The position numbers and the translations under genes were made by a program. From Marinospirillum minutulum DSM 6287 (GTDB taxonomy: Bacteria; Pseudomonadota; Gammaproteobacteria; Pseudomonadales; Halomonadaceae): DNA of 64,000 bases. The stretch's first letter is position 1. Each line of letters opens with the position of its first letter. Below the pieces are notes generated by a model, which did not search any database, was not told the DNA's origin, and saw only the letters and a program-made list of their open reading frames with translations. The stretch covers positions 495,945-559,944 of the forward strand of contig NZ_KE383818.1 in the NCBI RefSeq assembly GCF_000422325.1, given 5' to 3'. This document shows positions 21,567-28,251 of this stretch, in pieces.

Positions 21567-21605
21567 ATTAAGGCTAGCTTAAGGCGCACTTAAGAAAATC
21601 TTAAG
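21567..21605. promoter_or_regulatory. Array of four 11-bp-spaced PmrA/QseB-like half-sites
   Basis: ATTAAG at 21567 and CTTAAG at 21578, 21589 and 21600 are each exactly 11 bp apart, i.e. hexamer plus 5-bp spacer repeated. PmrA and QseB of other gammaproteobacteria bind YTTAAK-N5-YTTAAK, so the match to a regulator of this type encoded in the same operon is striking. CTTAAG is self-complementary, so the array can serve both divergent operons. Binding by the neighbour regulator is inferred. Confidence 0.75.
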
Positions 21606-21654
21606 TTAGGGCTGAAAGAATGACAGGACTAAAACTAGTCAGGAGCCAAGTAGC

Positions 21655-22215
21655 ATGACAAGAGAACAGTCATTAATAACACCCAAAGGTTTAACACCTT
21701 GGTTTGCCGCTGCGGCTTTAATGTTAGGAATAACAGCCGTGAGTTTTATTCCTTCAGCTAAAGCAACAGAGCTAGTACCCATTACACAGTCACAAAAAGC
21801 ACCGCTACTCAATCAGCGTCTGCCTGATATGAAAGGTGGTGAAATGGCTTTGGCTGATTTTAAAGGCAAGGTGGTGCTGGTTGATTTCTGGGCTTCTTGG
21901 TGTGGGCCTTGCCGTGAGTCTTTTCCTTGGATGAATAGCGTGCAAGAAAAATATGCGACACAAGGATTGGTTGTGGTAGGTATTAATTTAGATCAGCAGC
22001 CTAAAGAGGCAGAGACCTTTCTTAAGCAGGTGCCAGTAAATTTTACACTGTTACAAGACAGTAAAGCATTTTTGCCAGAAGCCTATGGCTTGATAGGTAT
22101 GCCCTCTAGTTATTTGCTAGACCGTGAGGGGCGGTTACGCGCCACCCACACCGGATTTCATGCCAGCAGAGTAAAAGAATACGAAGCTAGCATTCAACAA
22201 TTACTGGCTGAATAA
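21655..22215 (+). CDS. Periplasmic TlpA-like thioredoxin
   Basis: The 186-residue protein has an N-terminal hydrophobic segment (about residues 16-36, ending in SAKA), which is a signal peptide or membrane anchor, then a TlpA/ResA-like thioredoxin fold: VVLVDFWASWCGPCRESFPW with the redox pair C83/C86, and the cis-proline GMPSSYLLD. Such proteins reduce specific periplasmic disulfides and get electrons from DsbD or CcdA. AGGAG precedes the ATG. It is the first gene of a four-gene operon with the DUF4266-type lipoprotein, the DUF3570-type protein and apbE, and it diverges from dsbD. Its client is not known; the CxC lipoprotein next to it is a candidate. Confidence 0.88.
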   Translation: MTREQSLITPKGLTPWFAAAALMLGITAVSFIPSAKATELVPITQSQKAPLLNQRLPDMKGGEMALADFKGKVVLVDFWASWCGPCRESFPWMNSVQEKYATQGLVVVGINLDQQPKEAETFLKQVPVNFTLLQDSKAFLPEAYGLIGMPSSYLLDREGRLRATHTGFHASRVKEYEASIQQLLAE

Positions 22216-22226
22216 GGAGACACACC

Positions 22227-22457
22227 ATGAATAAAAAAAGGCTAGCACAAGTAAGTTTAGGGTTGCTTATTTTATTGTTTTTAGCGGGTTGCTCTAACTG
22301 GGGTGTTAAGCCTTGGGAACGTGACCTTTTAGCCCAGCCAAAAATGCAGCTGATTAATGAACCCGTAGAAGCTGGATTGGATGATCATATTTATTTCAGT
22401 AAAGAAGGTAGCAGTGGTGGTCGTAGTTTTGGCGGCGGCGGTTGTGGTTGCAACTAG
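22227..22457 (+). CDS. Small DUF4266-type lipoprotein with C-terminal GGGGCGCN tail
   Basis: A 76-residue protein with a lipobox (LFLAGC, lipidated C22) and a mature part of only 55 residues. It contains VKPWERDLLAQPKMQ and DDHIYFSKEGSSGG, then a glycine-rich tail ending CGCN, with C73 and C75 as the only other cysteines. This is the pattern of DUF4266 lipoproteins (recalled, not searched). Position +2 after the lipid cysteine is serine, so outer-membrane sorting by Lol is expected. It lies 11 bases after the thioredoxin gene and 9 bases before the DUF3570-type gene. The CxC tail could be a thiol redox or metal site kept reduced by the thioredoxin (inference). Function unknown. Confidence 0.8.
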   Translation: MNKKRLAQVSLGLLILLFLAGCSNWGVKPWERDLLAQPKMQLINEPVEAGLDDHIYFSKEGSSGGRSFGGGGCGCN

Positions 22458-22466
22458 GAGCAGAGC

Positions 22467-23777
22467 ATGAGCGAATTAAGAAAAAAAGATTCAGCGTTAA
22501 ACGCAAGTAAGTTGGGCGGAACACTGGCTGCAATAGGCTGTGCACTCCTTCAGGGTATGCCAAATCAGGTGCAAGCTGGCGAGCTAGAAAAATGGGATTT
22601 TGATGCAGCAGTGTTGCTTTATGCTGAAAGCGACAGTCGGGTACAAGCTATTGAGCCTGTTATAAGTGCAACGCGTAATTTTGATAGCGAAACAAAGCTT
22701 AATTTAAAGCTGGCGCTAGACACGCTCACTGGTGCTTCACCCAATGGCGCTTTTACTAGCGACCAACCACAAACTTTTACTCGTCCTTCAGGTGAAGGTC
22801 AATACAGTGCTGCTGCGGGGGAATTGCCGCTGGATGATAGTTTCCGTGATACCCGTATTGCTACCTCTGCTCAGTGGTCTGCACCCCTAGGTCGTGATTG
22901 GGCTTATTCTGTGGGTGGCCATTTTTCCACTGAACATGATTACTTGTCGATGGGCGGTAATGCCAGCGTGTCGCGTTACTTGAATCAAAAAAATACCACT
23001 TTAACGCTGGCGGGTGGTTTGTCTTTAGATACCATTAGCCCAGAAGGTGGTATTCCGGCTGGTTTAAGTCCAATGGCTGTGTGGGGCAGCAGCAATTTTG
23101 ATAATGACTTTGCTGCTAGCCGTGTTGGTGGCGATGACGATAAAACTGTGACTGACTTGCTCTTGGGTGTAACTCAGGTTATTAACCGCAGCACCATTAT
23201 GCAGTTTAACTACAGCCTTAATTTAAGTGATGGTTACCTGACTGACCCTTACAAACTAGTAAGTGTTTTTGATCAGGCTGGTGGTGGTTTACAGGGTTAT
23301 CGTTATGAAGCACGACCTGATAGCCGTACTAAACAAGCGCTTTTTTGGCAGACTCGCCATCAGCTGGCTGGCGGTGATGTGGTTGATTTAAGTTATCGTT
23401 ATCAGTTTGATGATTGGGGCATGAACTCCCACACCCTAGAAATGAAATACCGTTGGGATATAGGGCAGCATTACCTTGAACCTCAGGTGCGTTGGTACAC
23501 TCAATCGGCAGTGGATTTTTATCAGCCCTATGCTACCTCTCAACAGCTAAGTGCAGGCAGCAAAGAACTAACAGCTGATTACCGTTTGGGCAATTTTGAT
23601 GCTTGGACTTTGGGCCTGCGTTACGGTTATCAACTAACGGCTAAACAAGAAATTTACACGCGCTTGTCTTTATACCAACAAACCTCTAGCAACTTTAGCT
23701 CAGCAGTAACACCGGCTTCGGGCAGTGATTTACCTAAAACTACGGCAGTGATGATGATTCTTGGCTATAAGTTCTAA
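22467..23777 (+). CDS. DUF3570-type beta-barrel protein with candidate flavinylation motif
   Basis: The 436-residue protein has a signal peptide ending near residue 37 (NQVQAGE), then alternating amphipathic strands rich in aromatic residues up to a terminal MMILGYKF, as in outer-membrane barrels. Near the mature N-terminus it has KLALDTLTGASPNGAF. DTLTGAS (residues 85-91) fits the ApbE acceptor consensus Dxx(S/T)GA(S/T), with S91 as the possible FMN-bearing residue. The apbE gene follows with a one-base overlap (TAATG), which strengthens that reading. The family assignment is from memory of DUF3570 proteins. If it is flavinylated, it may pass electrons at the cell surface or in the periplasm. 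Confidence 0.8.
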   Translation: MSELRKKDSALNASKLGGTLAAIGCALLQGMPNQVQAGELEKWDFDAAVLLYAESDSRVQAIEPVISATRNFDSETKLNLKLALDTLTGASPNGAFTSDQPQTFTRPSGEGQYSAAAGELPLDDSFRDTRIATSAQWSAPLGRDWAYSVGGHFSTEHDYLSMGGNASVSRYLNQKNTTLTLAGGLSLDTISPEGGIPAGLSPMAVWGSSNFDNDFAASRVGGDDDKTVTDLLLGVTQVINRSTIMQFNYSLNLSDGYLTDPYKLVSVFDQAGGGLQGYRYEARPDSRTKQALFWQTRHQLAGGDVVDLSYRYQFDDWGMNSHTLEMKYRWDIGQHYLEPQVRWYTQSAVDFYQPYATSQQLSAGSKELTADYRLGNFDAWTLGLRYGYQLTAKQEIYTRLSLYQQTSSNFSSAVTPASGSDLPKTTAVMMILGYKF

Positions 23778-24751
23778 TGCAAGCAATCAGGCAAGTAACC
23801 TGCAACTGGCAGGGCAGTTTTTTTGTGACGAGCTTTAAAGCCATGGCAAGCCTCTGTGAAATTTTGCTGGCCTTGCCTGAATCTCAAAAAACTTTAGCTG
23901 TCCATTTAGCAGAACAAATGGCGGCTGAAGTCTGGCGCATTGAAGATGCCTACAGCCGTTATTCTGGCAATAACTTATTTAGTGATCTTCATGCATCTTC
24001 TGGCAAAAAACAGCAGGTTAATGCTGAAACCGCTCGGCTGCTCAATTTTGCTGAACAAGCCTGGCATTTATCTGATGGTCTATTTGATTTAACTTCTGGC
24101 CTATTACGCAAAGTTTGGGTTTTTGATGGCAGTGATCGGTTGCCGGATCAATCAGAGATTGATGCACTCTTGCCTTTTATTGGTTGGCAAAAACTTAGCT
24201 GGCAGTCAGCTCCTCCCGATGCCCGTGGAGAAATTAAAGGTGGCTGGCTGACTTTACCCGAAGGAATGGAGTTGGATTTTGGCGGTATAGGCAAAGAATA
24301 TGCTGCTGATCGGGCACTAGGTATGGGCTTACATCTGTTAGAAAAAGTAAAACAAAGCTTTGCTACAGAAGGCAATAAATGGCCTGGCTTGTTAGTTAAT
24401 TTAGGCGGTGATTTAGCGTGTAGTGGGCCGCTGACAAAAGATAAACCTTGGCAAGTGGGTGTAGAGTCTTTAGCGATAGAAAATACAGCCAGTTTATTAT
24501 TACAAGTTTCACGCGGTGGTCTGGCAACTTCAGGCGATAGCCGTCGTTTTTTATTAAAAAACGGTAAACGCTACAGTCATCTTTTAAACCCTTTAACAGG
24601 TTGGCCAGTAGAACAAGCTTTAAGATCCGTTAGTGTTGCTGCACCGAGTTGTGTGCAAGCAGGGCTAGTGGCTAGTCTAGCCCTACTGCAAGCTGCTAAT
24701 GCCCGTAGCTTTTTAACGGCTACGGGTTTAAAACACTGGGTTTTAGATTGA
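23777..24751 (+). CDS. apbE: ApbE-family FAD:protein FMN transferase
   Basis: ApbE moves FMN from FAD onto a Ser/Thr of target proteins. The 324-residue protein has the family motifs DLTSGLLRKVW, ELDFGGIGKEYAADRA, LLVNLGGDLACSG, GGLATSGDSRRF and YSHLLNPLTGWPVE, the last regions being the Mg2+/FAD site. No signal peptide or lipobox is visible at the N-terminus (MQAIRQVTCNWQGSFFVTSF), so it may act in the cytoplasm, unlike classical lipoprotein ApbE. The start overlaps the stop of the DUF3570-type gene. The likely substrate is that neighbour. The gene ends 17 bases from the convergent ferric-reductase-like gene. Confidence 0.9.
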   Translation: MQAIRQVTCNWQGSFFVTSFKAMASLCEILLALPESQKTLAVHLAEQMAAEVWRIEDAYSRYSGNNLFSDLHASSGKKQQVNAETARLLNFAEQAWHLSDGLFDLTSGLLRKVWVFDGSDRLPDQSEIDALLPFIGWQKLSWQSAPPDARGEIKGGWLTLPEGMELDFGGIGKEYAADRALGMGLHLLEKVKQSFATEGNKWPGLLVNLGGDLACSGPLTKDKPWQVGVESLAIENTASLLLQVSRGGLATSGDSRRFLLKNGKRYSHLLNPLTGWPVEQALRSVSVAAPSCVQAGLVASLALLQAANARSFLTATGLKHWVLD

Positions 24752-24768
24752 TTTTTTAACGTTCCACT

Positions 24769-26055
24769 TTATCTAAATTCAAATAGCTCTTGATGAAAGC
24801 GCAGGGAAACTGGCTGCTTTTTTAAACCACTTAGTAAAGCCTTAGCTAAGCCATTTGGTCCACAGAACCAGATATCGACTTGCTTAGAAGTAATCGCTAG
24901 CTGATCAGCAGTTAAACGCTGTCCTTGTTGGCTATCATAAATATGCAAGCTAATGTCTGGAGTACTTTCAACCAGCTGTTTTAAGCGTGCAACCAAAGGA
25001 TCTGTCTCAGCAGCTGAAGTGCAATAGTACAAATTGATTGCTGTCTTATAGCGTTCAGGATGTTTGGTATGGCTTTCTAAGGCTGCTAAAAAAGGTGTAA
25101 CACCTATACCGCCGGCAACCCAAATTTGCTGAGCATTTTTTCTACCCTTGGCAGGATTAAATCGACCATAAGGCCCTTCAATTAAAACTGGCTGACCACT
25201 ATGTAAGTGCTGCGGTATTTTGCGCGTGTAATCACCTAAGGCTTTAATTTGAAAACTAAGCTGACCATTTGTTTTATCAGCACTGGATAAAGTAAAAGGA
25301 TGAGCGCCTTCAAGCTTATTAAAGGTTACCAGAGCAAACTGACCTGCTTGATGCCCAGGCCACTGTTTTCCAAGATCACACACCACTTGAGTAACTTGAT
25401 TGGAAAGTGATTCGACGCTTTTTATTATGCCTTGGTAACGGCGATTTTTACCTATACTACCAGTTAAAGATTGAATAGATCCGAATAATCCGCCCAGTAT
25501 TAATAAAGCCATTACCCAGCCAGTTGATTGTTGCCACCAGCTAGGTGGTGCTAATAACAAGGCATGAGCGGCAAGGGTTAGGTAAATTAAAGGCATTGCC
25601 TTATGTAAGTAACGCCAATAGTGGTAGGGAATTAAGCGGAGCAGTGTAATAGCCACTAAAAATAATAAAATATACAGTCCAGGCTCGCCTAAGTCTTCTG
25701 CAGCATCTTGAAAAGTATCTAGCCAACCAGAGAACTTGCCTTCTTTTTGACTACGATCTCTACCCAAGATAGCTTTCAGCCCATCATCCCACATTTCTAT
25801 CAACCAATGACTTAGGGCAAAAAAAACCGCGAATATTCCAGTCCATTTATGCAGCTGGTAAATACTATCTAAACCACCCAAAGGTGTTTCTAGCCAAGCT
25901 GGACGAGTAGCTAGTAGCAGAGTGAGCGACATAAAATTTATGGCTAGGTAGCCACTTAGGGTTAGAAAATGATCGTAACTTGTTCCTACTTGCCAAAAAA
26001 CAAGTTGAATAATTAGCAGTAAAGCTAGGTTTAAGTTGGTGCGCTTAGTAGGCAT
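24769..26055 (-). CDS. Ferric-reductase-like transmembrane flavocytochrome
   Basis: The 428-residue protein has an N-terminal ferric-reductase membrane domain of about six helices with histidines in paired helices (LHKWTGIFAVFFALSHWL and YLHKAMPLIYLTLAAHALLL; likely heme ligands), then an FNR module: the FAD motif HPFTLSSA, GPYGRF, and an NAD(P)-binding GGIGVTPFLAAL. It could move electrons from NAD(P)H through FAD and heme across the inner membrane. I use ATG 26055 (AAAGG upstream); an upstream TTG in the same frame is less likely. It faces apbE tail to tail and has its own imperfect 11-bp-spaced half-sites upstream, so co-regulation with the redox island is possible. Confidence 0.85.
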   Translation of the reverse strand: MPTKRTNLNLALLLIIQLVFWQVGTSYDHFLTLSGYLAINFMSLTLLLATRPAWLETPLGGLDSIYQLHKWTGIFAVFFALSHWLIEMWDDGLKAILGRDRSQKEGKFSGWLDTFQDAAEDLGEPGLYILLFLVAITLLRLIPYHYWRYLHKAMPLIYLTLAAHALLLAPPSWWQQSTGWVMALLILGGLFGSIQSLTGSIGKNRRYQGIIKSVESLSNQVTQVVCDLGKQWPGHQAGQFALVTFNKLEGAHPFTLSSADKTNGQLSFQIKALGDYTRKIPQHLHSGQPVLIEGPYGRFNPAKGRKNAQQIWVAGGIGVTPFLAALESHTKHPERYKTAINLYYCTSAAETDPLVARLKQLVESTPDISLHIYDSQQGQRLTADQLAITSKQVDIWFCGPNGLAKALLSGLKKQPVSLRFHQELFEFR

Positions 26056-26110
26056 AGGCCGATACCTTTTAATGATAGGTAGGATTGAATGCCTAGTTTG
26101 CAATGCAAAG

Positions 26111-26127
26111 CTTACGCCAAACTTAAC
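26111..26127 (-). promoter_or_regulatory. Imperfect PmrA/QseB-like box upstream of the ferric-reductase-like gene
   Basis: On the plus strand CTTACG (26111) and CTTAAC (26122) lie 11 bp apart, the same spacing as the array at 21567-21605. On the minus strand this is GTTAAG-N5-CGTAAG, 55 bases before the ATG of the flavocytochrome. Each half-site departs from the consensus by one or two bases, and no clear -10 is visible at the matching distance. Confidence 0.35.
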
Positions 26128-26144
26128 TCATACAAAAAGAAGGG

Positions 26145-27011
26145 TTAAAACGCCCAACCAGTAATCTCTAACCAAGAAGCTAAACCTAATAAACCAGCTA
26201 CTTCTTGCCCACCTATTAACAACACTAAACATCCAACCACTAGGTGAGGGCCAAAGGGTAAAGCCTGCCCTTGCCATTGAGCATTAAGCTTTAAAACTAA
26301 CGCCACCAACAAACCAGAAATAGACGCCAACATAACCACAGGTATTAAAGCGGGCGCACCTAACCAAGCACCAATAGCGGCAAGCAGTTTAAAATCGCCA
26401 TAACCCATGCCTTCACGCCCAGTTAATAGCTTAAAGACCCAAAACAAACTCCATAAAGATAAATAGCCCAGCAAAGCCCCTAAAAAGGCTTGGTCAAACA
26501 TATTGCTTGAAGAAAACACCCAATGCCAAGTTAACCCAGCCCAAACTAGCGGCAGGGTAATTTTGTCGGGTAAAAGCTGGGTTTGTGAATCTATTACCGC
26601 CAAGACTAAAAGGCTTAAAGCAAAACCTAAATAGACTAAGCTGCTTAAATTAGCGCCAAAGCGCCAAGCAACCAGTAAAGCTAATAAACCACCGGTTAAT
26701 TCAACCAAAGGGTAGCGCAGTGGGATTTTTACCTTACAGCTAACACAAGCGCCTTTTAAAACCAGCCAGCTAATTAAAGGTAAGTTATGCCACCAACGTA
26801 AGGGAGTTTTACAGCTAGGGCAGTGGGAAGCTGGCCAGCTAAGTGAAACTTCGGGCAAGTCTGCTTCACCCCATTCACGGCGTAAAATTAAAGGTAAGCG
26901 ATAAATAACCACATTAATAAAGCTGGCAACCACTAACCCTAGCAGGGTAATAAAAGCCAGCCATAAACCAGTAGGCCAAAGGTGGAAGCTTAGGTATAGG
27001 TCTAGGTTCAC
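26145..27011 (-). CDS. pilD: Type IV prepilin peptidase/N-methyltransferase
   Basis: PilD cuts the leader from prepilins and methylates the new N-terminus. The 288-residue inner-membrane protein has the two CxxC pairs of the methylase-associated cytoplasmic loop (CPSCKTPLRWW and CVSCKVKIPLRYP) and the two catalytic aspartates of the aspartyl protease, in AVIDSQTQLLPD and GYGDFKLLAAIGAW. It overlaps pilC by four bases. It would process PilA here and also the GspG-K pseudopilins encoded at the end of the window, as no separate gspO is seen. Confidence 0.95.
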   Translation of the reverse strand: MNLDLYLSFHLWPTGLWLAFITLLGLVVASFINVVIYRLPLILRREWGEADLPEVSLSWPASHCPSCKTPLRWWHNLPLISWLVLKGACVSCKVKIPLRYPLVELTGGLLALLVAWRFGANLSSLVYLGFALSLLVLAVIDSQTQLLPDKITLPLVWAGLTWHWVFSSSNMFDQAFLGALLGYLSLWSLFWVFKLLTGREGMGYGDFKLLAAIGAWLGAPALIPVVMLASISGLLVALVLKLNAQWQGQALPFGPHLVVGCLVLLIGGQEVAGLLGLASWLEITGWAF

Positions 27012-28225
27012 AAAATATCGCCCATTTGGAAAATGGGTAGGTACATAGCAATAACTAAGCTACCCACAATAACCCCTAGCACAACTATAACCATGGGCTC
27101 TAAAAGGCTAGTCATATTGTCAACCATGGCTTCTACTTCTTCCTCATAAAAGTCTGCCACCTTGGCTAGCATGGTATCTAAAGCGCCTGACTCTTCACCT
27201 ATGGCGACCATTTGATTAACCATAGTAGGAAAAAGGCGACCATTACGCATGGCAAAATTTAGCTGTTGACCCGTAGAAACGTCTTCACGAACCTGTTGAA
27301 CATGACGATTATAAACCAAACTACCCGAAGCTTTACCTGCAGACTCTAAAGAATCGACTAGGGTAACACCGGCAGCAAAAGAGGTAGATAAGGTTCTAGC
27401 AAAACGTGCAACAGCCGATTTATGCAGCAATTGACCAATAACAGGCAAGCGCAAACCTAAATGACTTAAACGTAATTCAAAAGCAGGCGAGCGTTTTTTC
27501 ATCATTAAAATAATGTAAACTGCTGCTACCATTGCGCCTAGAACCAAATACCACCATTCCTGCATAAAGCGTGACATATTAACCACTAGCTGAGTAAAAG
27601 CAGGTAACTCAGCACCAAAGCCAGCAAACATCTTTTCAAATTCAGGCACTACTTTAATAAGCAATAAAGCAGAAACCCCCATACCGATTAAGAGAACAAA
27701 AACTGGGTAATAAAGGGCTTTTTTAATTTTGTTTTTTAGGGTTTCCATGCGCTCTTTGTAAATGGCAACCCGCTCTAGCATGGTTTCTAAAGTACCTGAA
27801 TTTTCACCCGCTTCTACTAGGCTACAAAACAACTCATCAAATACTTTGGGGTGGCGGCGTAAAGCTTGGGCTACAGGCGTACCGGCAGAGATTTGATCGC
27901 GTAAATCAATTAGCAGATTACGCATACTCGCTTTAGTTTGCCCTTCTATAGTGATAGAAAAGGCTTGAACAACAGGCACCCCTGCTTTAATCATGGTGGC
28001 TAGTTGGCGAGAGAAAAGCGTAATGTCACGCGCATTGATTTTATCGCCAAAACTAAAGCTTAAAGAAGATTTTTTTCTGACTCGCTTGGGGTTAATGCCC
28101 TGTTCTCTTAATTTTGCACGTACAAAATTAATGTCTTCAGCATCCATTACCCCTTTAACTTTTTCACGCCGAGAATTAACACCTTCCCAGTTAAAGGAGT
28201 AGACTTTATTGGCTTTCTTTTTCAT
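27008..28225 (-). CDS. pilC: Type IV pilus inner-membrane platform protein
   Basis: PilC is the polytopic platform that couples the PilB motor to pilin assembly. The 405-residue protein shows two T2SSF domains, each with the typical pattern (RQLATMIKAGVPVVQAFSI and ARTLSTSFAAGVTLVDSL), LVEAGENSGTLETML and VAIGEESGALDTML, and three membrane segments, the last near the C-terminus (LEPMVIVVLGVIVGSLVIAMYLPIF). It lies 26 bases after pilB and is coupled to pilD. The paralogue GspF is at 59.7 kb. Confidence 0.95.
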   Translation of the reverse strand: MKKKANKVYSFNWEGVNSRREKVKGVMDAEDINFVRAKLREQGINPKRVRKKSSLSFSFGDKINARDITLFSRQLATMIKAGVPVVQAFSITIEGQTKASMRNLLIDLRDQISAGTPVAQALRRHPKVFDELFCSLVEAGENSGTLETMLERVAIYKERMETLKNKIKKALYYPVFVLLIGMGVSALLLIKVVPEFEKMFAGFGAELPAFTQLVVNMSRFMQEWWYLVLGAMVAAVYIILMMKKRSPAFELRLSHLGLRLPVIGQLLHKSAVARFARTLSTSFAAGVTLVDSLESAGKASGSLVYNRHVQQVREDVSTGQQLNFAMRNGRLFPTMVNQMVAIGEESGALDTMLAKVADFYEEEVEAMVDNMTSLLEPMVIVVLGVIVGSLVIAMYLPIFQMGDIL

Positions 28226-28251
28226 TGTTTAGTTATCTATTCCTTGGTTTT

